From: an uncultured Bacteroidota bacterium
GTDB lineage: Bacteria > Bacteroidota > Bacteroidia > JADZBD01
Assembly: GCA_937924855.1 (NCBI GenBank)
Contig: CALEYQ010000058.1
Span: 1-64,000, forward strand
Length of the DNA: 64,000 nucleotides
Reading direction: 5' to 3'
The notes beneath the pieces were generated by a model. The model had not been told where the DNA came from. It made no database searches and saw only the letters and a program-made list of their open reading frames with translations. This document shows positions 43,768-50,774 of the stretch, piece after piece; position 1 is the stretch's first letter, and the number at the start of each line of letters is the position of its first letter. The position numbers were made by a program, and so were the translations under genes.

Positions 43768-45336
43768 TCACATCAGGGCTTTCTCTTCCATTTTGTTCTT
43801 CGGCTTTTTTTTCTTTGTACCGGAAAGAGACTTGGCAGGAGGAGCTTCTTCCTTTTTTCCGCTCAGCATTTTGTAGCCAAGCGCAAGTAGGGTCAGACCT
43901 CCGGCTCCCCACAAAGTAGGCTTGAGCCACTTTTTGTTCTTATCCCAGAAGCCTTCCTTTTTTGAATCATCGCTGCTGCTGTCCGTACTGCTTGAGTCAG
44001 AAGTTTTGGAAGTTTCGCTGGAAGAGGTAGATGAAGAATCGCTCTGGTCAGAAGGGATATCCATCTTGGAAATTTCTTCCTTGTTCTTTTCGATTTCCAC
44101 AGGAAGGTTTGATGCGCTGTCACCGCCTGAGTTTTCAAAGTCCTCCGAGCCTTTTTCTTTCTTTTTGAAAATATTCCCTATGCCTTTAAGCAGGGCGGCA
44201 AGAGAGGCTATGGCTCCCGATGCAGCGGTAATCGAAGCGGCTGTTACTGGTTCCCCGAGTTCACCCAAGCCCTCCGTGTCCTCCATGTTCTCAGAATGGT
44301 AAACATCATCTCCTAAAAGTTGTGGAAGCGGGGTAGATTCATCCATTTCCCACAGATCATTTTCAGGAAAGGCATAACCCAATCCGCTCACTTCCTTATT
44401 CTTATTTCCTTTTCCGGTAAGGATGGCTTTTTTGAGGTTTTCAGGTTTTCCGCCAGCACCGAAGAATATTTTTTCCAGCTTGTCCTTCACCTGCTTCAGC
44501 CTTTGAAACTTCCCCATATCAATGTTGCGCTTCTGGGCATCTGCATCGCTGAGGTAGGCGTATTTCAGCCGTCCCGCAACGTTCATAAGGTTCAGCTTCA
44601 TCGCTGCCAGCACTCCATTGCGTAGAAGCACGGTTGCGGGATTCACTTTGTTCACCACGTTCAGGGCTTTACCTATGAATTTTTTGAACACGCCTTTCTT
44701 CTGTTGTGGCGAGCTGCCGGAGTTTTTCTTTTTGAAAAGCCTTCCCATTTCATCATCACCGGAAAAATCATTTTCCGGCAAGTCATCAAGTCCGCTGAGG
44801 TATTCTAAATCCATTGTTGTGTCTTTTATTTCTGTGTACGGTTCTTCGTAGTTGAAATGCTCCACCACGCAGTCAATCGTGATGTGGCGGCCGCCTCTTG
44901 GCACTACCGGGTATATATGCTGGAAATGATCCTGCTTATATTTTGCGATGCGAAGCCGGTGCGGTATTTTCAGGTTGGTCAGTATGCTGCTGATGAATAC
45001 CGTGTAGCAGTCGCAGTCCACGCCCCGGGAGCGGTCGTGCCAGGTGCGGGCGGGTGAGCGGATTTGCTCTTTCCCTTCCGCATCCTTGTGGTAAGCGATG
45101 TGGTTGTATACAAAGTGCCAGATGTTACGGCATGTTTCGCTTACGGTGGAGCTGCAGAGCTTTTCCGCAATTGACTTTGTCTGCGAGAGCGTTTTATGCA
45201 CCACCTCCGGGATGAACTTCACCGTGTCGGAAACAGTTGCCCCTTTCTTCACCGTCTTCTCATTCAAGTTGGCGACAGGAAAGAGGTGGTTGTATTCCAT
45301 CCCGCTTTTGATATTTCTTTTTACTCTCGCTTCCAT
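43768..45336 (-). CDS. Transglutaminase-like cysteine protease fold protein with C-terminal membrane helix
   Basis: 522 residues. Residues about 60-165 have the transglutaminase-like triad: GVDCDCYTV (C108), FQHIYPVV (H140) and HITIDCVV (D155). A middle helical part carries VLLRNGVLAAMKLNLMN and a Gly/Ala-rich segment (VTAASITAASGAIASLAALL), followed by a Ser/Asp-rich linker (about 410-465) and a C-terminal helix (PTLWGAGGLTLLALGYKML). Could process virion proteins or peptidoglycan. Starts two bases after the LEA-like gene's... upstream neighbour, in the same run. Confidence 0.7.
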   Translation of the reverse strand: MEARVKRNIKSGMEYNHLFPVANLNEKTVKKGATVSDTVKFIPEVVHKTLSQTKSIAEKLCSSTVSETCRNIWHFVYNHIAYHKDAEGKEQIRSPARTWHDRSRGVDCDCYTVFISSILTNLKIPHRLRIAKYKQDHFQHIYPVVPRGGRHITIDCVVEHFNYEEPYTEIKDTTMDLEYLSGLDDLPENDFSGDDEMGRLFKKKNSGSSPQQKKGVFKKFIGKALNVVNKVNPATVLLRNGVLAAMKLNLMNVAGRLKYAYLSDADAQKRNIDMGKFQRLKQVKDKLEKIFFGAGGKPENLKKAILTGKGNKNKEVSGLGYAFPENDLWEMDESTPLPQLLGDDVYHSENMEDTEGLGELGEPVTAASITAASGAIASLAALLKGIGNIFKKKEKGSEDFENSGGDSASNLPVEIEKNKEEISKMDIPSDQSDSSSTSSSETSKTSDSSSTDSSSDDSKKEGFWDKNKKWLKPTLWGAGGLTLLALGYKMLSGKKEEAPPAKSLSGTKKKKPKNKMEEKALM

Positions 45337-45337
45337 T

Positions 45338-45817
45338 TTATTTTTTGAGCGTCAACTCTTCCGTTTTTTCGTAAGGCAGTTTTTTCCATCCCAGATCAAT
45401 CGTGCTGATGGTCTTTGATATCAGCTTCACGGCTTCCCCGGTGCCAAGGGCTTTGATAAGTCCCGCGCTCAGGGAGAATATCCCTTTGAGTGGTATCTGT
45501 ATCATTATTTTTTCGGCCATCGCTTCTCCGTAGGCCGGTATGCTGATGTCTTTGTCCAGCACCTGCGAACTTCCAATCGTAGCATCCTTGTATATCAGCT
45601 TCACGAAGGGGAATTTTATTTTCAGGGCTGTCTTGGTCGGGTTCTTCAGTTGCACGTCTACCCGCAGAGTCAGGCCGGTCAAATCCAGCTTGTGGATGTT
45701 CACGGTGGTCACCGATTCCAGCTCCGCGCTGGTGCGCTTGAGCCGGAACAGGTATGTTGCTCCCGCGATGATGGCACCGCCAATGCCCGTCCCTATGAGT
45801 ATTTTTTTTAGGTTCAT
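45338..45817 (-). CDS. LEA14-like (water-stress/hypersensitive-response fold) membrane protein
   Basis: 159 residues: an N-terminal anchor (ILIGTGIGGAIIAGATYLF) and an Ig-like LEA type 2 domain (LDLTGLTLRVDVQLKNPTKTALKI is the typical NP-containing strand pair, cited in part as VQLKNPTKTALKI). Such domains are small beta-sandwiches of unknown binding function. Next to the transglutaminase-like gene (one-base gap). Candidate virion membrane protein. Confidence 0.7.
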   Translation of the reverse strand: MNLKKILIGTGIGGAIIAGATYLFRLKRTSAELESVTTVNIHKLDLTGLTLRVDVQLKNPTKTALKIKFPFVKLIYKDATIGSSQVLDKDISIPAYGEAMAEKIMIQIPLKGIFSLSAGLIKALGTGEAVKLISKTISTIDLGWKKLPYEKTEELTLKK

Positions 45818-46038
45818 TATTTCTTCCTGTTTTTTATCCTTTCGCTGATGTAATCGCTCGTCACTTTAAAGGCCATCCAAATGGCTCCTCCGATGGCAGC
45901 TTTCAGGGCATATTCTCCGAGGCTTCCGTAATCGAGGTTGGCGAAGAGGATGGCTCCCGTGAGGAATATGCTCGAGGTGCTGTCGCTTCCTGTGGCAGGT
46001 ATATGCTTTGGTTCCATTTTCAGAGTGATGTTTTGCAT
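45817..46038 (-). CDS. Small membrane protein
   Basis: 73 residues from ATG 46038; a TTG at 46113 would extend it. One to two hydrophobic stretches (SIFLTGAILFANL; YALKAAIGGAIWMAFKV) and a basic C-terminus. Overlaps the LEA-like gene by one base. Unknown function. Confidence 0.55.
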   Translation of the reverse strand: MQNITLKMEPKHIPATGSDSTSSIFLTGAILFANLDYGSLGEYALKAAIGGAIWMAFKVTSDYISERIKNRKK

Positions 46039-46137
46039 TTCAGGGACAAAGATGTGGCTGTGGTTTGACTCACTTTCCGTTTTCGCTGGGCAACTGAACT
46101 CCAGCGTGAGCAATTGCTACTTTTTGTAGTGCAACTG

Positions 46138-46341
46138 TCACGTGGTTTCAATCGTTCCCGGTATTCCGAACTTTTCAAAAATGAACTGCACCTGTTTTAT
46201 GGTGAGGTATTTTGCTTTCCCTATTTTAAGCTCCTCCCTGTAAGGCGCGAGCCAGGAGTTGAATGTTCTGAGCGGAACACCGTAGAAGCTTCTAAGCTCT
46301 TTCAAGGTGTAAGACCGCAACTGTATTTTTTTGCTTGACAT
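46138..46341 (-). CDS. Small helix-turn-helix-like DNA-binding protein, paralogue of 48474-48680
   Basis: 67 residues. RSYTLKELRSFYGVPLRTFNSW is a MerR/excisionase-like helix-turn-helix, followed by YLTIKQVQFIFEKFGIPGTI. The other small protein at 48474-48680 matches it along its whole length (YTKKELAAIYCISTRAFSTW ... KLGLPGTV). Likely a regulator of the element. Confidence 0.65.
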   Translation of the reverse strand: MSSKKIQLRSYTLKELRSFYGVPLRTFNSWLAPYREELKIGKAKYLTIKQVQFIFEKFGIPGTIETT

Positions 46342-46371
46342 AGTGATGATGTATTAAAAGGTTTGTAACTG

Positions 46372-46815
46372 TTATGCGCTGAAATGATAATGTCTGTAAA
46401 TCGGGTTATGGATAAACTCCTCTCCGCAGCTTCCGCAGAACTCAATAGGTCTGCGTTTTTCTTGGTTGCGGAGGTACCACGCCTTGGTTCCGGCAAACCC
46501 TTTAGGGTTCCTTTTGTTGAACCAGATACAGGGATGCGGAATGTATCGGTGCGAAAACCTGCTCACATATTCCTTTGCCAGCAGGATCCTTTCGCAGCAG
46601 GCGGTCAGATGCCTGTGTGCCGTTGAAGCAAATTCTTCTGCAGGTATTTCCTCATAGTATTCGCGGATGTAGATTTTTGCAAGAGCGATCTCTGCGTTGC
46701 TGAAAGGATGCTTGCCCCACAGGATGCTGTGAGCAAACTCCCACGTGGATTCAGTCAGCAATCGGATCGCTGCCGGATGTACACGCATTTTCGGGTTGTT
46801 CTGATTTGTTCTCAT
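46372..46815 (-). CDS. Protein with C-terminal CxxC, unknown
   Basis: 147 residues from ATG 46815 (the longer frame lacks protein-like sequence). Helical core (ALAKIYIREYYEEIPAEEF, HRHLTACCERILLAKEYV) and a tail with FCGSCGEEF and HNPIYRHYHF that could form a zinc knuckle with the histidines. Preceded by an A-rich leader and the AACTG-repeat region. First gene of the long minus-strand run; possibly an early regulatory protein. Confidence 0.6.
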   Translation of the reverse strand: MRTNQNNPKMRVHPAAIRLLTESTWEFAHSILWGKHPFSNAEIALAKIYIREYYEEIPAEEFASTAHRHLTACCERILLAKEYVSRFSHRYIPHPCIWFNKRNPKGFAGTKAWYLRNQEKRRPIEFCGSCGEEFIHNPIYRHYHFSA

Positions 46816-46921
46816 TTGTATTGAATAGTTTTTAATTGTTTCGTATTTGTTCGTTGATTGTTCCTGATTCACGAAGCAAAGGTGCAGCCACAGAAACTGG
46901 CAGCTTCCGAAAACGGTATTC

Positions 46922-47070
46922 AACTGTAAGGGAGGGGATACTTAGGTATGTGATCGCAAAAAATGCTGCTCAACTGTATGCAAGTGCTTCAAACTGCATA
47001 CAAGCGCGTCAAACAGTCATCAATCAGTGTTTGAACTGATTTCTAACTGCTTTTAAGGTGCATTAAACTG
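46922..47070. repeat. Iterated AACTG motifs with an embedded inverted repeat
   Basis: AACTG occurs at 46922, 46972, 46992, 47034, 47045 and 47066 in a 150-base stretch with no gene; TGTATGCA (46975-46982) and TGCATACA (46995-47002) form an exact inverted repeat. The arrangement resembles an operator cluster or an iteron-type origin. The remaining gap (46816-47134) contains nothing else that I can support. Confidence 0.5.
46959..46978 (+). repeat. Left copy of 20-bp inverted repeat bracketing the cargo
   Basis: AAAAATGCTGCTCAACTGTA. It matches the reverse complement of 60505-60524 at 19 of 20 positions; both copies point inward. Confidence 0.65.
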
Positions 47071-47134
47071 TTTGGGAGAGAAAAAAGAAAAGCTAAGCTG
47101 GGATCGTACAGCGTTTTAATACTTTTTTTTACGA

Positions 47135-48043
47135 CTATTTTTGTGGGAAATACTCGCCATCTTCCTTTGGGATATTTATATCCACGTCACCAAAAGAAAG
47201 CTTATTGAAATAATCGGGATTATTAACGGTGCTTGTACTATTCAGTAACACAGAGCCTGCAGCTGCTACCCCTATAATAACCGGAGCACTGTATTTTCTT
47301 GTTCTATAAATGAGATATCCCAATATCAGTACCGCACCAACACCTAATGCGATTTTTTCCTCTTTGTCTAATTTCCATGAAGAAATTTTATTGGAAATGG
47401 TATTGTAAATACTGGTCATATTTTCCTGTTGCACCTTTCTTTTGCTTTCTTCAAATCCTTCTGGCGCAATAAAACCGTCATATACGCCAACGAATAAATC
47501 ATTTCCTAAATCTTTATTGCCTACTACCAAACCTCTTGGCATCAATAAATATTGATTTCCTAAAATATCATAGGTTTTTGACTCTTTCGCATCCTGCTCT
47601 GAAGTATTTGTTTGAACATGTTGGTGCCTTATGCTGCTCAGGATATCCTTCCCTTTTGTTGGATGCGTGTGAAATCGAATCGGAAGAAATTTGGAAGGGT
47701 ATATTTTTTTGAGTTCATCTTTATATTCTTTCGCATCCAACAGGTAAGCATCCTCTTTACGTAACAGTCTGCCGTTGTCGTCATAGATTGGTTTATCTTC
47801 AATAGCATTTCGGATAAATTTAATATTGTCAATTATGTAAATTCTCTCGCCATTACTGTCTGTAGGTTTAGCCCACATAACTCCACCCACCTCTTCCTCA
47901 GCAAGATATTTTCCTTTTAGATGACTTACTTCCTTTTGTGTAATAACAATCCTGCATGGGGTAGTGAGGATAAGAATGTTCTTCCCTTCAAATTCAACAT
48001 TTCTTAGGAAGCCTTTTGATTTTAGTTCTTCGGTAAATTTCAT
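47135..48043 (-). CDS. JAMM/MPN-like domain protein with two membrane segments
   Basis: 302 residues. A JAMM-type metal site is suggested by E50/E51 (AEEEVGGVMW), RFHTHPTKG (H125, H127) and TSEQDAKES (S148, D151). Two hydrophobic segments follow (about 229-246 and 252-267), then a short acidic tail. JAMM enzymes cleave isopeptide or peptide bonds, and in phages such domains occur in maturation or tail-cleavage proteins. Substrate unknown. The His-to-Ser spacing is longer than in standard JAMM proteins, so activity is uncertain. Confidence 0.65.
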   Translation of the reverse strand: MKFTEELKSKGFLRNVEFEGKNILILTTPCRIVITQKEVSHLKGKYLAEEEVGGVMWAKPTDSNGERIYIIDNIKFIRNAIEDKPIYDDNGRLLRKEDAYLLDAKEYKDELKKIYPSKFLPIRFHTHPTKGKDILSSIRHQHVQTNTSEQDAKESKTYDILGNQYLLMPRGLVVGNKDLGNDLFVGVYDGFIAPEGFEESKRKVQQENMTSIYNTISNKISSWKLDKEEKIALGVGAVLILGYLIYRTRKYSAPVIIGVAAAGSVLLNSTSTVNNPDYFNKLSFGDVDINIPKEDGEYFPQK

Positions 48044-48054
48044 TGTTGAAGTAA

Positions 48055-48453
48055 TTATGAAAGTTGGTTTATCTCATAAATAAAATAATTACAACTGTTT
48101 TTCAGGTACTGATCCTGCAGAAGCAGGTAGTCCGCTTTGATGAGTTCTCCAACCTCTTTCCAGAATAGGATAAACACCTTTCTTTCATCTCCCTGCAGAT
48201 CCCCGTTGTATTTCATCAGCCGCTTTGCGAAAGAAACCATCAGGCTGGTGAGATTATCGTACCGTTTGTTGTCAATGCCTTCAAAATAGGGGATAAAAAC
48301 TTTCTGGAAGGAAGGACCCGCCTTAAGTAGATGCTCCAGCAGATTGAGAAGTGATTCTTTTGAAAGCGAAACCCGGGTGTCGGAGAACAGGAACTCCTGC
48401 ACCACCTTTTTGTAATCTTCAATAGTGAAATCCTTACGGATAATTTTTGTCAT
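48055..48453 (-). CDS. Helical protein, unknown
   Basis: 132 residues, all alpha-helical by eye (IEDYKKVVQEFLFSD, LLNLLEHLLKAGPSFQKVFI, FWKEVGELIKADYLLLQDQ). No signal peptide or motif. Between the HTH-like gene and the JAMM-like gene with short gaps, so part of the same operon. Confidence 0.6.
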   Translation of the reverse strand: MTKIIRKDFTIEDYKKVVQEFLFSDTRVSLSKESLLNLLEHLLKAGPSFQKVFIPYFEGIDNKRYDNLTSLMVSFAKRLMKYNGDLQGDERKVFILFWKEVGELIKADYLLLQDQYLKNSCNYFIYEINQLS

Positions 48454-48473
48454 AGTTATTATTTTTTGTTCAA

Positions 48474-48680
48474 TTATTCGCCTACCGTTCCGGGCAAGCC
48501 CAGTTTATCGAATATGACCCGAACCTGATTGATGTTGTAATACCTGCCGCGCTTGGGGCCAATTACCGATTCAAACGGTTCTACCCATGTTGAAAATGCC
48601 CTTGTGCTGATGCAATAGATCGCTGCCAACTCCTTCTTGGTGTAGGGCTTAATTTCTAATCTGTTGTTCGTAATGCTCAT
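48474..48680 (-). CDS. Small helix-turn-helix-like DNA-binding protein
   Basis: 68 residues from ATG 48680, chosen because it then aligns end to end with the 67-residue protein at 46138-46341; ATG 48722 is possible and would overlap the upstream gene. KPYTKKELAAIYCISTRAF forms the helix-turn-helix and YYNINQVRVIFDKLGLPGT the closing helix. Probable regulator or excisionase-type factor. Confidence 0.6.
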   Translation of the reverse strand: MSITNNRLEIKPYTKKELAAIYCISTRAFSTWVEPFESVIGPKRGRYYNINQVRVIFDKLGLPGTVGE

Positions 48681-48711
48681 GACTGAAAATATATTATGTT
48701 GAACTAATTTT

Positions 48712-49758
48712 TTACTCTCCATACCTGCTCATAAATTCCTCCTGTTCTAAATGAAATGCCTGCGAAAGCTCCTTGATGGAAAACTTATGGGCATTTTTGT
48801 ATTTGGTGATTAAGTCTCTTAATAATCTTGGTTTCTCTTGCGGAAAATCCAGATCCGGGGGTTCCCGCCTGCGTATTTTAAGCTGGTTGAACTGCTTCAG
48901 CAGGTAGTGTTTCTGGTTTTCGGTGAGGAAACCCAGATCGGCCGACCGGTAAAGCAGGGCCTGCATGGAAACCTTCCATTTCCGCTTCAGTTCGCCCAGC
49001 AGGGGAATGGTGATACCCTTCTCAAAATCCTTTTTTATCTCATTTTCCGGCATTAGGAACCCGGCCGCGAACATATTGGCCTCATGGGATATATCCCGGT
49101 CAAAGGAGGGTTGGGTATTTACATGCATGATCAGGTGTCCTAGCTCGTAAGCAAGGCTGAACCGCTGCCGGTCAGCAAGATGCAGTTTGTTTATCACGAT
49201 AATAGGTTGCTTGTCCTTGGTCAGGATCGTCCGGCTGTCCACCCGTTCGGTACCGAAATCAAAGGAAATGACAATAATTCCGTTGTTTTCCAGCAACTCG
49301 GTAAGATTCTCAACGGGTCCTTTAGGGATTTTCCATGCCTTCCTAAGCTGCTTGGCTACCTGTTCGATGCTGCCGAGCTTCTGAAGGTCCAAAACAGGCA
49401 CATTCGGCTCTTTCAGTTTCAGCTTGGCGGCAAGGGTCTCTATATGCAGACGGTATAGGTTAATATTTGCCTCCAGCGGAGCCAGCAGCTTTGCCGAAAC
49501 ATGATCCCTTTTCCGGTAATTCAAGCTCATTGGCAGGTAGGCCTCGCCTTCCTGATAGAAGAACTCAGGCTGGAATTTGAGCAGCTTGCTCATTTTGGCA
49601 AGTGTCTCTTCGCTCAGTGTTCGGTTATCGGTCTCTACCTTACATATAAAGGCAGGGGACGTTCCAAGTCTTTCCGCAAGTTCTTTCTGACTCATGCCTC
49701 GAATTTCCCGGGCAAGAATTACCATCCGGGGACTAATTTGTATTTCTGTAGCAACCAT
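48712..49758 (-). CDS. XRE-family repressor fused to ImmA/IrrE metallopeptidase-like domain
   Basis: 348 residues: an N-terminal HTH_3 domain (AREIRGMSQKELAERLGTSPAFI) and an ImmA/IrrE domain with SLAYELGHLIMH and ANMFAAGFLMPENEI. The first zinc-binding His of HExxH is replaced by Tyr (Y-E-L-G-H, codon TAC), so activity may be altered. XRE-ImmA proteins control phages, integrative elements and some defence systems. Divergent from the DUF4007 operon across a 158-base gap with direct repeats, its probable operator. Confidence 0.88.
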   Translation of the reverse strand: MVATEIQISPRMVILAREIRGMSQKELAERLGTSPAFICKVETDNRTLSEETLAKMSKLLKFQPEFFYQEGEAYLPMSLNYRKRDHVSAKLLAPLEANINLYRLHIETLAAKLKLKEPNVPVLDLQKLGSIEQVAKQLRKAWKIPKGPVENLTELLENNGIIVISFDFGTERVDSRTILTKDKQPIIVINKLHLADRQRFSLAYELGHLIMHVNTQPSFDRDISHEANMFAAGFLMPENEIKKDFEKGITIPLLGELKRKWKVSMQALLYRSADLGFLTENQKHYLLKQFNQLKIRRREPPDLDFPQEKPRLLRDLITKYKNAHKFSIKELSQAFHLEQEEFMSRYGE

Positions 49759-49801
49759 ATCTCAAAACAATTTCACACAACAAAAGAACACATTTTTCCT
49801 G

Positions 49802-49857
49802 AATTGACAAATAAATTGACAATTTTATTTTTTGTTTATTGTTTTTTCATACATTTG
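49802..49857 (+). promoter_or_regulatory. Promoter and direct-repeat operator of the putative defence operon
   Basis: AATTGACAA occurs at 49802-49810 and 49814-49822 (12-base period), just upstream of a perfect -7 box TACATTTG (49850-49857). The operon's ATG is at 49917. The XRE-type repressor is divergent from here, so it probably regulates both directions. Confidence 0.55.
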
Positions 49858-49916
49858 TGCCAGATTTACAGCTTTCGTTTTTATTTGAATATATTTACAA
49901 CATTAATTTTTATCCG

Positions 49917-50774
49917 ATGGCTAAATTGCAATTTTCTGGGCACGAGACCTTTGCGTGCAGACATTACTGGCTTAAGCGGGGATATGACTTTGTAGCTAAT
50001 GAGGGGAGCTTCCGTGATCCTGATGCTGTGGTTGATCTGGGAGTTGGGAAAAACATGGTTACCGCCATCCACTACTGGTTGAAAGCTTTTGATATGATTG
50101 ATGAAAGCGGTGATCTGACCGATCTGGCCAATCGCATTTTTAAGGATAACGGATGGGATCCTTTCCTTGAAGATGACGGTACGCTTTGGCTGTTGCACTA
50201 TCAGCTGAATAAGAAAAAATTCGCTTCCATATATAATATCGTTTTTAATGAACTCCGAAAGCAGAGACCTGAATTTACGCGAAAGCATTTATACAGTTTG
50301 GTAGACAAGAAACAAGGAAAATTCACAACCGGAACTCTTAAAAACGATTTTTCGGTTTTTAGCAGAACATACCTGAATGATAGTTCGACCGAGGTTGAAG
50401 ACGGTTACTCAGGTTTGCTGGCTGACCTGAATCTGTTGATGGAACTAAAAGAAAGCAAAGAGAAGGGTAATTCCTGTTATACCATAGAATATAGGGAACG
50501 CCCGGAGATTCCTTCGCATATTATTTTTTATGCAATTCTTGATAATAAACAATACGGCAATTCTATCAGCTTTGAAAACCTGTTTTCCGATCCGGAAGGC
50601 ATAGCCTCAACCTTTGCGCTGAACAGGGATGGGCTCGCGGAACAGCTGAGCAGCATTGCCAAATTCTTCAAGAAAAATGTGGTATTTAACAACGATCCGC
50701 TTGTTAGGGAGTTTCAGTTCAAAGGAAAAAAGCCAGATGCATTATCAATTTTAAGAGACTACTATGGACGTTAA
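49917..50774 (+). CDS. DUF4007-family protein
   Basis: 285 residues from ATG 49917 (the longer frame adds an implausible hydrophobic lead). The diagnostic opening FSGHETFACRHYWLKRGYD (F6-D24) and GVGKNMVTAIHYWL identify DUF4007, a family of unknown biochemical function that I recall being found beside PAPS-reductase-like genes in DNA-phosphorothioation neighbourhoods (not verified here). First gene of a six-gene operon; its end overlaps the ATPase gene by 11 bases. Confidence 0.85.
   Translation: MAKLQFSGHETFACRHYWLKRGYDFVANEGSFRDPDAVVDLGVGKNMVTAIHYWLKAFDMIDESGDLTDLANRIFKDNGWDPFLEDDGTLWLLHYQLNKKKFASIYNIVFNELRKQRPEFTRKHLYSLVDKKQGKFTTGTLKNDFSVFSRTYLNDSSTEVEDGYSGLLADLNLLMELKESKEKGNSCYTIEYRERPEIPSHIIFYAILDNKQYGNSISFENLFSDPEGIASTFALNRDGLAEQLSSIAKFFKKNVVFNNDPLVREFQFKGKKPDALSILRDYYGR

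Noticed and set aside
30510..48680. Tailed prophage
   Set aside because: No terminase, portal, HK97-type capsid protease, tape-measure or baseplate protein is recognisable among the products, although an unlinked copy outside the window cannot be excluded.
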